From positions 21,160,001 to 21,224,000 of the forward strand of contig JBAIAC010000033.1 of the NCBI GenBank assembly GCA_037349315.1: a DNA stretch of 64,000 bases, written 5' to 3'. How positions within the stretch are numbered: the stretch's first letter is position 1; each line of letters starts with the position of its first letter. This stretch comes from Chelydra serpentina. Its lineage: Eukaryota > Chordata > Testudines > Chelydridae. Made by a program: the position numbers and the translations under genes. The notes under the pieces are model-generated. The model was not told the origin of the DNA. It was given only the letters and a program-made list of their open reading frames with translations, and searched no databases. Below are positions 12,322 through 21,390 of the stretch, piece by piece.

Positions 12322-15300
12322 ATGACTGCCAGTGAAGCAGCTATTAAACTTGAGATAGCCCGGCTACAAGCTGATGAGGAGGAGAAGAAACATGCAAGAC
12401 TGCTACAACTTAAACAGATGGAGATGGAAGAGAAGGAGAGAGAGAGGAAGCATGCTGAGGAGGAGAAGGAGAGAGAGAGGAAGCATGCTGAGGAGGAGAG
12501 GAAGTATGCTATGGAGGAGAAGGAGAGAGAGAGGAAGCATGCTGAGGAGGAGAGGAAGCATGCTGAGGAGGAGAAGGAGAGAGAGAGGAAGCATGCTGAG
12601 GAGGAGAGGAAGTATGCTATGGAGGAGAAGGAGAGAGAGAGGAAGCATGCTGAGGAGGAGAAAGACAGAGAGAGGAAGTATGCTGAGGAGGAGAAAGACA
12701 GAGAGAGGAAGCATGCCCTGGAGATGGAGAAGACCAGGGCGGAGCAGAATCTACCGGATAACACTAATAATCCTTCCCCAACAACCCACAAATGGGAGCG
12801 ACTATGTCCACCGTATGATGAATCCCGGGATATTGCTGAATATTTTCTCACCTTTGAGAGACTATGCAATCTCCATCACATTCCTGATGATCACAAAATG
12901 ACCCTATTGGTAGCAAAGTTGACTGGAAGTGCTCTGGACATATTCAATGACATGCCTATTGATGAGGCTTCTGACTATGAGAAATTCAAGGATTTGGTTT
13001 TAAAACAATTTCAAGTTACACCTGAAACTTACAGAGTAAAATTTCGAACCCTTATCCGAGGGCCCGGACTAAGTAATGTAGCTTATGTAAACCGGATAAA
13101 GGAGCTGTTAAAAAAATGGGTCAAGGGAAGGAATGTTACTAGCTTTGAAGGAGTGTGTGATTTGATGGCTCAGGAACAATTCCTGAATATGTCCAAGGAT
13201 GATATAAGACAGTGTTTATGGGATAAGAAAATGGACTCAGCAGACAGCCTTGCTGCTTATGCTGATCAATACGAACAGTCCCAGATCAGCAGAGGGGCAA
13301 GGAAATTTGGTACACAAGGGGTGCAGGAAGCAGAGAGGAACAACCCTGGTCATAGTTTGGGGAGATACCAGAAAGGAAAACCCGAGACCACATCCCCTCA
13401 CCAGGAGCAGCCCAAGGCCCCACAAGGGAAAACCCAGACCCCTTATTGCCCCACCACCCCATTCTCCAGCAACCCACCTCGCCCCACTGACCAGTCAGCT
13501 GGGCGATGTTTCAAATGTAACGAATTGGGGCATGTGAAGGCCAACTGCCCCAAGAACCCCAACAGAATACAGTTCATTGCACCGGGGTCACACCAAAGGT
13601 CCTCAGGCCCAGATGCCTCCCAGATACCCTTGGAACGAAGGGAAACGGTGAGTGTGGGTGGAAAAAGGGTTACAGCGTGGAGGGACACCGGAGCACAAGT
13701 GTCGGCTATCCACAAATCCTTAGTGGACCCCAGCTTAATCAACCCAGAGGCACAAGTGACAATTCAACCCTTCAAGTCCAACTCTTTTAATTTACCTACA
13801 GCCGTGTTGCCTGTCCAGTACAAGGGCTGGTCAGGAAATTGGACTTTTGCAGTCTATGATGATTATCCAATTCCCATGTTGCTGGGGGAAGACTTGACCA
13901 ATTGTGTGAAGCTAGCCAAGAGGGTGGGAATGGTCACCCGCAGCCAGGCTAAGCAAGCTGTCACACCTAGCTCTGTTCCTGGGACTTCCACCGGAACCCC
14001 ATCTGTACTACCAGAGACCCAGATAGAGGTGGTGGAACCGGACACCCTGCCAACGACTGCAACAGCCGTCGTGGATCCAATCACAGAAACCCGACCCAAG
14101 CCAGTCTCGGAACTGGAACAGACGAAACAACCAGCACCAGAACCATTGCCAGCACTGAGTCCAGCGCTTGCAACCCCAGCTACCGTACCAACACCCGAGG
14201 GCACCACCGAGCCTGCAATGGCAGCAGCAACCGATAACTCCATACAAGAGGCTCAGCCAGAGCCTGAATTACCACATTGTGCACCAGCGGAGAGTGGTTC
14301 ACAGTCAACGGAAACAACCCCATCACCTACACCGCTTCCAGAGGGACCCAGCCCAGGTCTACAACCCAGTGAGGAACTGATGTCTCCAGCATCTAGGGAA
14401 CAGTTCCAAGCCGAGCAGGAAGCAGATGAAAGCCTACAGAGAGCTTGGACAGTGGGACGGAGCACCCCACTGCCTCTCAGCTCTTCTAATCAATCCCGGT
14501 TTGTTATAGAAAAAGGCCTTTTATATAAGGAGACTCTTTCTGGTGGACACCAGGAAGATTGGCGTCCTCAGAGACAGTTAGTGGTTCCGACTAAGTACCG
14601 GCTAAAGCTCTTGAGCTTAGCCCATGATCATCCTAGTGGTCATGCTGGGGTGAACAGAACCAAAGACCGTTTGGGGAGGTCATTCCACTGGGAGGGAATG
14701 GGCAAGGATGTTTCTACCTATGTCCGGTCTTGTGAGGTGTGCCAAAGAGTGGGAAAACCCCAAGACCAGGTCAAAGCCCCTCTCCAGCCACTCCCCATAA
14801 TTGAAGTTCCATTTCAGCGGGTAGCTGTGGATATTCTGGGTCCTTTTCCGAAAAAGACACCCAGAGGAAAGCAGTACATACTGACTTTCATGGATTTTGC
14901 CACCCGATGGCCAGAAGCAGTAGCTCTGAGCAACACCCGGGCTAAAAGTGTATGCCAGGCATTAACAGAGATTTTTGCCAGGGTAGGTTGGCCCGCCGAC
15001 ATCCTTACTGATTCGGGAACTAATTTCCTGGCAGGGAGCATGAAAAGCCTGTGGGAAGCTCATGGGGTGAACCACTTGGTTGCCACCCCTTACCACCATC
15101 AAACAAATGGTCTGGTGGAGAAGTTTAATGGAACTTTGGGAGCCATGATACGTAAATTCGTAACCCAGCACTCCAACGATTGGGACCTAGTGTTACAGCA
15201 GTTGCTCTTTGCCTACAGGGCTGTACCACATCCCAGTTTAGGGTTTTCACCATTTGAACTTGTGTATGGCCGCGAGGTTAAAGGGCCATTACAGCTGGTG

Positions 15301-17169
15301 AAACAGCAATGGGAGGGGTTTACGCCTTCTTCGGAAACTAACATTCTGGACTTTGTAAGCAACCTACAAAACACCCTCCGAGACTCTTTAGCTCTTGCTA
15401 GAGAAAACCTAAAAGGGGCTCAGGAAGAGCAAAAGGCCTGGTATGATAAACATGCCAGAGAGCGTTCCTTTAAAGTAGGGGACCAAGTCATGGTCTTGAA
15501 GGCGCTCCGGGCCCATAAAATGGAAGCGTCATGGGAAGGGCCATTTACGGTCCAAGAACGCCTGGGAGCTGTGAACTATCTCATAGCATTCCCCACCACA
15601 ACTCTCAAGCCTAAAGTGTACCATGTTAATTCTCTAAAGCCTTTTTTCCCCCGAGAATTGAAGGTTTGTCAGTTTACTGCCCAGGGAGCAGAAGACGCTG
15701 AGTGGCCTGAAGGTGTCTACTACGAAGGGAAAAATGATGGTGCCGTGGAAGAGGTGAACCTCTCCATGACCCTCGGACGTATGCAGCGCCAGCAAATCCA
15801 GGAGCTGTGCACTAAATTCGCACCGATGTTCTCAGCCATCCCAGGACTGACCGAACGGGCATACCACTCCATTGACACAGGTAATGCCCACCCAATTAGA
15901 GCCCGACCTTACCGAGTGGCTCCTCACGCCAAAACTGCTATAGAACGGGAGGTTCAAGACATGCTACAGATGGGTATAATCCGTCCCTCTAGCAGTGCAT
16001 GGGCCTCTCCCGTGGTTCTAGTCCCCAAACCAGATGGGGAAATACGCTTTTGCGTGGACTACCGTACACTAAATGCTGTGACTTGCCCAGACAACTATCC
16101 AATGCCTCGCACAGATGAACTATTGGAGAAACTGGGACGTGCCCAGTTCATCTCCACCTTAGACTTAACCAAGGGGTACTGGCAGGTGCCGCTAGATGAA
16201 TCCGCCAAGGAAAAGTCAGCCTTCATCACCCATGTCGGGCTGTATGAATTTAATGTGCTCCCTTTCGGGCTGCGGAATGCACCTGCCACATTCCAGAAAC
16301 TGGTAGATAGTCTCCTAGCGGGATTGGGAGAATCGGCAGTTGCCTATCTTGACGATGTGGCCATATTTTCTGACTCATGGGCCGAACACCTGGAGCATCT
16401 CCAGAAGGTCTTCGAGCGCATACGAGAGGCAGGACTAACTGTTAAGGCTAAAAAGTGTCAAATAGGCCTCAACAGAGTGACTTACCTTGGACACCAGGTG
16501 GGTCAAGGAACTATTAACCCCCTACAGGCCAAGGTGGAGGCTATCCAAAAGTGGCCTGTCCCAAAGTCAAAGAAACAGGTCCAATCTTTCTTAGGCTTGG
16601 CCGGATATTACAGGCGATTTGTACCGCATTACAGCCAAATCGCCGCCCCTCTAACTGACCTAACCAGAAAGAACCAGCCAAATGCGGTTCAGTGGACTGA
16701 TGAGTGTCGGAAGGCCTTTAATCAGCTTAAAGCAACACTCATGTCTGACCCTGTGCTAAGGGCCCCGGACTTTGATAAACCGTTCCTAGTAACCACAGAT
16801 GCGTCCGAGCGTGGTGTGGGAGCCGTCTTAATGCAGGAAGGACCAGATCAAGAATTCCATCCTGTCGTGTTTCTCAGCAAGAAGCTGTCTGAGAGGGAAA
16901 GCCACTGGTCAATCAGTGAGAAGGAATGTTACGCCATTGTCTACGCTCTAGAAAAGCTACGCCCATACGTTTGGGGACGGCGTTTCCACCTGCAAACTGA
17001 CCATGCTGCACTAAAGTGGCTTAATACCGCCAAGGGAAATAACAAAAAACTCCTTCGATGGAGTTTAGCTCTCCAAGATTTTGATTTTGAAATACAACAC
17101 ATTTCAGGAGCTTCTAACAAAGTGGCTGATGCACTCTCCCGTGAAAGTTTCCCCGAACCAACTGGTTAA
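12322..17169 (+). CDS. Gag-Pol polyprotein, order Gag-PR-IN-RT-RH (1615 aa)
   Basis: This single frame encodes the structural and enzymatic proteins of the retrotransposon. Gag: a charged coiled coil of 11- and 7-residue repeats (residues 37-134), a capsid region from W158 with SCAN-like helices (about 237-319, including EQFLNM at 285-290), and a CCHC zinc knuckle (C396, C399, H404, C409). Protease: DTGA with D455. A Pro/Thr/Glu-rich linker spans about 536-715. Integrase: HHCC zinc site (H768, H774, C804, C807), catalytic D837, D897 and E933 with 35 residues between the last two, and a GPF module at 1073-1075. Reverse transcriptase: D1281 and YLDD at 1342-1345. RNase H: D1493, E1535, D1560 and a terminal ADALSR. 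There is no stop, frameshift or readthrough site between gag and pol. The ATG at 12322 is the first long-frame start after the leader. Proteolytic processing is presumed. No envelope domain is present. Confidence 0.96.
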   Translation: MTASEAAIKLEIARLQADEEEKKHARLLQLKQMEMEEKERERKHAEEEKERERKHAEEERKYAMEEKERERKHAEEERKHAEEEKERERKHAEEERKYAMEEKERERKHAEEEKDRERKYAEEEKDRERKHALEMEKTRAEQNLPDNTNNPSPTTHKWERLCPPYDESRDIAEYFLTFERLCNLHHIPDDHKMTLLVAKLTGSALDIFNDMPIDEASDYEKFKDLVLKQFQVTPETYRVKFRTLIRGPGLSNVAYVNRIKELLKKWVKGRNVTSFEGVCDLMAQEQFLNMSKDDIRQCLWDKKMDSADSLAAYADQYEQSQISRGARKFGTQGVQEAERNNPGHSLGRYQKGKPETTSPHQEQPKAPQGKTQTPYCPTTPFSSNPPRPTDQSAGRCFKCNELGHVKANCPKNPNRIQFIAPGSHQRSSGPDASQIPLERRETVSVGGKRVTAWRDTGAQVSAIHKSLVDPSLINPEAQVTIQPFKSNSFNLPTAVLPVQYKGWSGNWTFAVYDDYPIPMLLGEDLTNCVKLAKRVGMVTRSQAKQAVTPSSVPGTSTGTPSVLPETQIEVVEPDTLPTTATAVVDPITETRPKPVSELEQTKQPAPEPLPALSPALATPATVPTPEGTTEPAMAAATDNSIQEAQPEPELPHCAPAESGSQSTETTPSPTPLPEGPSPGLQPSEELMSPASREQFQAEQEADESLQRAWTVGRSTPLPLSSSNQSRFVIEKGLLYKETLSGGHQEDWRPQRQLVVPTKYRLKLLSLAHDHPSGHAGVNRTKDRLGRSFHWEGMGKDVSTYVRSCEVCQRVGKPQDQVKAPLQPLPIIEVPFQRVAVDILGPFPKKTPRGKQYILTFMDFATRWPEAVALSNTRAKSVCQALTEIFARVGWPADILTDSGTNFLAGSMKSLWEAHGVNHLVATPYHHQTNGLVEKFNGTLGAMIRKFVTQHSNDWDLVLQQLLFAYRAVPHPSLGFSPFELVYGREVKGPLQLVKQQWEGFTPSSETNILDFVSNLQNTLRDSLALARENLKGAQEEQKAWYDKHARERSFKVGDQVMVLKALRAHKMEASWEGPFTVQERLGAVNYLIAFPTTTLKPKVYHVNSLKPFFPRELKVCQFTAQGAEDAEWPEGVYYEGKNDGAVEEVNLSMTLGRMQRQQIQELCTKFAPMFSAIPGLTERAYHSIDTGNAHPIRARPYRVAPHAKTAIEREVQDMLQMGIIRPSSSAWASPVVLVPKPDGEIRFCVDYRTLNAVTCPDNYPMPRTDELLEKLGRAQFISTLDLTKGYWQVPLDESAKEKSAFITHVGLYEFNVLPFGLRNAPATFQKLVDSLLAGLGESAVAYLDDVAIFSDSWAEHLEHLQKVFERIREAGLTVKAKKCQIGLNRVTYLGHQVGQGTINPLQAKVEAIQKWPVPKSKKQVQSFLGLAGYYRRFVPHYSQIAAPLTDLTRKNQPNAVQWTDECRKAFNQLKATLMSDPVLRAPDFDKPFLVTTDASERGVGAVLMQEGPDQEFHPVVFLSKKLSERESHWSISEKECYAIVYALEKLRPYVWGRRFHLQTDHAALKWLNTAKGNNKKLLRWSLALQDFDFEIQHISGASNKVADALSRESFPEPTG
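12430..12723 (+). repeat. in-frame minisatellite inside gag
   Basis: It encodes seven copies of an 11-residue unit (EKERERKHAEE and close variants), with three 7-residue units (ERKYAME or ERKHAEE) interspersed. The DNA units are 33 bp and 21 bp, both multiples of three, so unit gain or loss keeps the frame. Units of 7 and 11 residues are the two classic coiled-coil periodicities. Confidence 0.95.
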
Positions 17170-17310
17170 AATCGTCCTTGCAATGTGGACAATATTGTTA
17201 GTCTTTATCCAGTTATTAGTATATTTGGAGATTCATGTGTCTTATTACTTTGTTTTCTTTTAAAGCTCCAGGAAGAAATCACAGCCAGTGTTTCACACTA
17301 TCGGTGATTT

Positions 17311-17318
17311 GGGGGGCG
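17311..17318 (+). promoter_or_regulatory. polypurine tract before the 3' LTR
   Basis: The G-rich run ggggggcg abuts the TG of the 3' LTR, where plus-strand DNA synthesis would be primed. It is short and interrupted by one C, so it is a weak tract by sequence. Confidence 0.6.
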
Positions 17319-18129
17319 TGTCATAAATATGAAGGGAAGGGGGAGAGGGTCTGATGCAGTGCTATAAAATCCTCTTTCCAGTAAAGGGTTAAGAAATGCA
17401 GGTAGCCAGACTGACACCTGACCTGGCTGGGCTCTGACCAATAAGGGGACAAGATACTTTTCAAACTTGGGAGGGGGGAAGGTTTTAGTGAGTGTCTTTG
17501 TCTGAGGGAGAGTGATCTTGGAAGACAGAAGGAACCTACAGAAAATCAAACCTCCCTTTTCTGAAGTAAGTTTAGATAGTATAGCGTATAGATTCTGTTT
17601 ATTTTTGCTTGGTATATCCCCTGTGTTAGAAAGGGCAAGGGGGGGGGAGGTATTCATGGTTATCTGTAACGTTAAGGTTTTGTCCAGAGGGGGAAATCTC
17701 TCTGAGTTTGGAAATATAGTGCCCTGTGAAATAGTTACCATCCTGATTTTACAGAGATGATTTTACCTTCTTTATGTTTAATAAAATCCTTCTTTTAAGA
17801 AGTTGACTGTTTTCTATAGTGTTAAAACCCAGGGGGTGGGTTTTTAGATCACTGTGTAACCAATTGGTTGGGAGATTGTTCTCAAGCTTCCCCAGGAAAG
17901 GGGGTGTACGGCTTGAGGGGGCATTTTGGGGGGGAGGGAAGTTCAAGTGATTCCTTTCCTGGATTCCTGTTAGACATTTGATGGTGGCAGTAAGAAGCAT
18001 TTCTCGGGGTGCAGGGAATTTTGTACCTTGGGGGGGTTTACCCTAAGCTGGTAAAATAGGCTTAGGGGCTCTGAATGCGGGTCCCCACGTCTTTACCCTA
18101 GAGTTTAGAGTGGGGAGGGAACCCTGACA
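17319..18129 (+). repeat. 3' LTR of the Gmr1-like element
   Basis: It matches the 5' LTR over all 811 bp with one substitution (T at 17657). The polyadenylation signal AATAAA is at 17780-17785. The right target duplication aaagt follows at 18130-18134. Confidence 0.96.
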
Positions 18130-18134
18130 AAAGT

Positions 18135-19576
18135 TGTAGCTGGAAATTAGCATGTGGTGGTGGAAGCAGCTTTAAGTCAGAAAATCATTTTAAGTTAGAA
18201 AATGTTGCCAGTTCTGTTGGAATTTTATTTATGCTGTACTTGGTAGATGTCCTGATTGTCAAAAATGAGTGTGCTGAACACACAGACAAGGTAATAAAAA
18301 AATCTAAGAGCTGGAGACGAATAGAAAATACCAATAAAAATATTTGAAATGCTCTTTAAACAAACAAAAGCCAAACCAGCTGCATTGCCACATAGTACAG
18401 TGTCTCGCTGACCTCTTCAGTCCAACGATATAATGATAAATTATGGAGCGTCTGTGCCCAAAGGCCACTTCAAAGACACCCTATTCATGTTTAAAACGCT
18501 AGTGTATTTGCAGTCTACTCTGCTCCTCATCGCTTTAGTTTTGGCGGAATTGCAAAGAATTCCCTGCAAACAGCCCTCACAAGATGTCACAGCAATCAGA
18601 ATGTAGAGGGAAAACAGTAAGAAAAGAGTATTTTGGATGGAACATAAATGTGGGAAAATCTATCTGATTACAGAGCACTCTTGGTTGCTGTACATTTTAA
18701 ACGGCTACTACCACTGCGAGTTCTTTCCTACATTGTAAAAGCAGTTATTTAACTCGTTCCACTAACTCTCTCTCTTCCCAGACAAACTAATGAAGATAAA
18801 TGTCTTCCCCAAAATTATATGCCAACCAGGAACAGTCTCATTGGGCCTGGCCTTTGTGTTTTGAAAACTTGAAAGCTCTGACGTGGTGCACACCATGAAT
18901 TGATGCCAAGTTTTGACTAAACAATCTTATTAAAAAACGCATGCAAAGGTAACTGAAGCAAATCTTTTCTTTGAAGAAGCACTATCAGTTAAGTGCTCAT
19001 TTCCTCTTTTAAGCCTTACATTAAAGGGGCAAAGACAGGTGGTCTGATAAGAGTGAGATAAGGCTTGTTGAGTCAGTTTACTAACTGATTTGGCAAAAAA
19101 GCAGTGCCTTGTTTCATGCAATTTTCAGAGCTTATATCACTTGTGTTTGTTGTACAAGAGATCAGGTATATAATTATCTAATGTAATCATGAAATGATTT
19201 TGTATGCACATGGTAAATTGATATATTTACATATTTTCCGTGAATTGTAATGTCACTAAGATAAAATTTCCTCCCCTACATAAACTGCTCCTGCACTCTC
19301 ATTCTAACGCTGTGTCTCAATCTAAATGGACCTCTCTTTTAATGAAAGTGAACCTAAAAAAGCTGCAGCTGATTTGCCAGATGTGGCAGTAGTCTATATG
19401 TTGATATTATCATAAATTATTTGTATGGCAGTAATGTCTAGGAGTCCCAGTCATAGACTAGAACCCCAATGTGCTAGAAGCATTACAAACAAATTACAAA
19501 AAGACTATTACTATGTAATGATATACATATAATTTTTCAGTATTTTTGCTAACATACAAATTTCTCACATTTTCTT
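18135..19576. other. unique DNA, one small repeat fragment
   Basis: No gene recognised. A fragment at about 19430-19500 (ctaggagtcccagtcatag, ccccaatgtgctagaag) resembles the interspersed repeat at 43400-43660. The rest is AT-rich with no domain-bearing frame. Confidence 0.45.
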
Positions 19577-19904
19577 AAAACAATCGAATTTAGCAGCGTT
19601 AAATCGATTTAATCCTGCACCCGTCCACACGACGAAGCCATTTTTGTCGACTTAAAGGGATCTTAAAATCGATTTCTGTACTCCTCCCCGACGAGGGGAT
19701 TAGCGCTGTGTCAAATTTGGGGTAGTGTGGACGCAATTCGACGGTATTGGCCTCCGGGATCTATCCCAGAGTGTACCATTATGACCGCTCTGGACAGCAC
19801 TCTCAACTCGGATGCACTGGCCAGGTATACAGGAAACGGCCCTGAAACTTTTGAATTTCATTTCCTGATTGGCCAGTATGGCGAGCTCATCAGCAGAGGT
19901 GACC

Positions 19905-20531
19905 ATGCAGAACTCATCAGCACAGGTGACCATGCAGTCCCAGAATCGAAAAAGAGCTCCAGCATGGACTGAACAGGAGGTACTGGATCTGATTGCTGTA
20001 TGGGGAGACAAATCTGTACTATCAGAACTACATTCCAAAAGATGAAATGCCAATATATATGCCAAAATCTCCAAGGCCATGATGGACAGAGGCTACAGCA
20101 GGGACGCAACACAGTGCCGCGTGAAAATTAAGGCGCTCAGGCAGGCGTACCAGAAAACCAAAGAGTCAAAGGGACGCTCCGAGTCAGAGCCCCAGACATG
20201 CTGCTTCTACGCTGAGCTGCATGCAATTCTAGGGGGTGCTGCCACCACTACCCCACCCCTATTCGTGGACTCCAGCGATAGGTACTCTTACTCAACGTGC
20301 ATGAAGATTTGGCGGACGAGGAAGATGAGGAGGACACAGCAGGCAAGCGGAGAGACCATTCTCCCCGACAGCCAGGATATTTTTATCACCCTGACTCCAA
20401 TATCCTCCCAACCCTCCCAAGGTGGTATCCCAGATGGTGAAGCCGGAGATGGCACCTCTGGTGAGTGTACCTTTGTAGATATAATACATGGTTTAAAAGC
20501 AAGAGGTTTTTTAATGATTGATTTGCCCTGA
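19905..20531 (+). pseudogene. Harbinger Myb/SANT-like protein, first part
   Basis: In its active relatives this protein binds DNA and partners the Harbinger transposase. The frame from ATG 19905 includes RAPAWTEQEVLDLIAVWG, the start of a trihelix Myb/SANT domain. It meets an in-frame TGA at 20043-20045, then resumes in the same frame with the rest of the domain (CRVKIKALRQAYQKTKE) and the conserved CCFYAELHAILGG block. The reading ends at about 20531, where relatives have an intron, so the next exon is probably the frame at 20782-21216. One stop inactivates it. The host paralogue is not implied. Confidence 0.8.
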
Positions 20532-20781
20532 GAAGTTGGGATGCATTCGTGGCCAGTACAGCTACTGGAAAAGTCTTAACGTGTCTGGGGATGGAGCGGA
20601 AATCCTCCAAGGACATCTCCATGAATCTCTCCTAGAGGTATTCTAAAAGCCTTTGCAAAAGGTTTCTGGTGAGAGCAGCCTTATTCCGTCCTCCATGGTA
20701 GGACACTTTACCATGCCAGGCCAGTAGCAAGTAGTCTGGTATCATTGCATAACAAAGCCTGGCAGTGTATGCTCCCAGTGT

Positions 20782-21216
20782 TTGCTAGCATTCAAGCAAC
20801 ATCCGTTCTTTCTCTCTCTGTATTCTCCTCGGGAGAGGATTGAAAGAGCTCAGCAGAATGGGTGGAGGGAAACAATATCACAGTACAGGAAAGCGGTAAA
20901 TGAACATGAGGACAGGAGGGACGATCGAGATGAGAGGTGGCGGCAGCAAGATGAGAGGAGGCAGGAGGCAATGCTGGGGCTACTGTGGGATCAAATGGAC
21001 ATGCTCCGGCATCTGGTGGAGGTTCAGGAAAGGCAGCGGGATCACAGACCGCCGCTGCAGCCCCTGTGTAACCGCCCTGCCTTCTCCCCAAGTTCCATAG
21101 CCTCCTCACCCAGACTCCCAAGAACACGGGGAGGGGGGGAAGGCTCCGGGCACCCAACCACTCCACCCCAGAGGACTGCCAAAGCCTCATCCACCACCCC
21201 ACCTGCGCTAGCTTGA
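20782..21216 (+). pseudogene. Harbinger Myb-like protein, C-terminal part
   Basis: It encodes a charged, Arg/Glu/Gln-rich segment with a predicted coiled coil (DERWRQQDERRQEAMLGLL, then QMDMLRHLVEVQERQRDH), followed by a Pro/Ser-rich tail. This matches the C-terminal half of the Myb/SANT-like Harbinger partner as I recall it from turtles. It most likely formed one spliced gene with 19905-20531. The segment itself is open, but the gene is dead because of the upstream stop. The exact splice acceptor was not fixed. Confidence 0.65.
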
Positions 21217-21390
21217 CAGTTATTCCCCTAGTTGTGTGATTAATTAATACAGAATGCATGATTTTGAAACAACAGTGACTTTATTGCCTCTGCAAGCGGT
21301 GATCGGGCTGGGGTGTGGGAGAGCGGTAGGCTTAAAGTGAAGTGGAGTGGATCAAGGAGGTGGGTTTTCAAGGAGAAACAAACAGAACAG

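Larger units (their letters stand above)
11249..18129 (+). mobile_element. complete Gmr1-like Ty3/gypsy LTR retrotransposon
   Basis: The 6881-bp element has 811-bp LTRs at 11249-12059 and 17319-18129. Each begins TGTCA and ends TGACA. The target duplication is AAAGT at 11244-11248 and 18130-18134. Between the LTRs are a primer-binding site, a 262-nt leader including that site, one 1615-codon gag-pol frame, a short 3' untranslated stretch and a weak polypurine tract. Integrase precedes reverse transcriptase, which defines the Gmr1 group of deuterostome Ty3/gypsy elements. No env-like frame follows gag-pol. The two LTRs differ at a single site, C at 11587 versus T at 17657, so integration was recent. 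The element is structurally complete. Whether it is transcribed or mobile cannot be judged from sequence. Confidence 0.97.

Noticed and set aside
12240..12869. Minus-strand frame of 209 codons and plus-strand frame of 175 codons over gag
   Set aside because: Both are shadows of the in-frame minisatellite of gag. The 1615-codon frame holds all the domains.
17170..17306. Possible env or accessory gene after gag-pol
   Set aside because: Only about 137 bp lie between the stop codon and the polypurine tract. There is no room for an envelope protein, so this is a retrotransposon and not an endogenous retrovirus with env.
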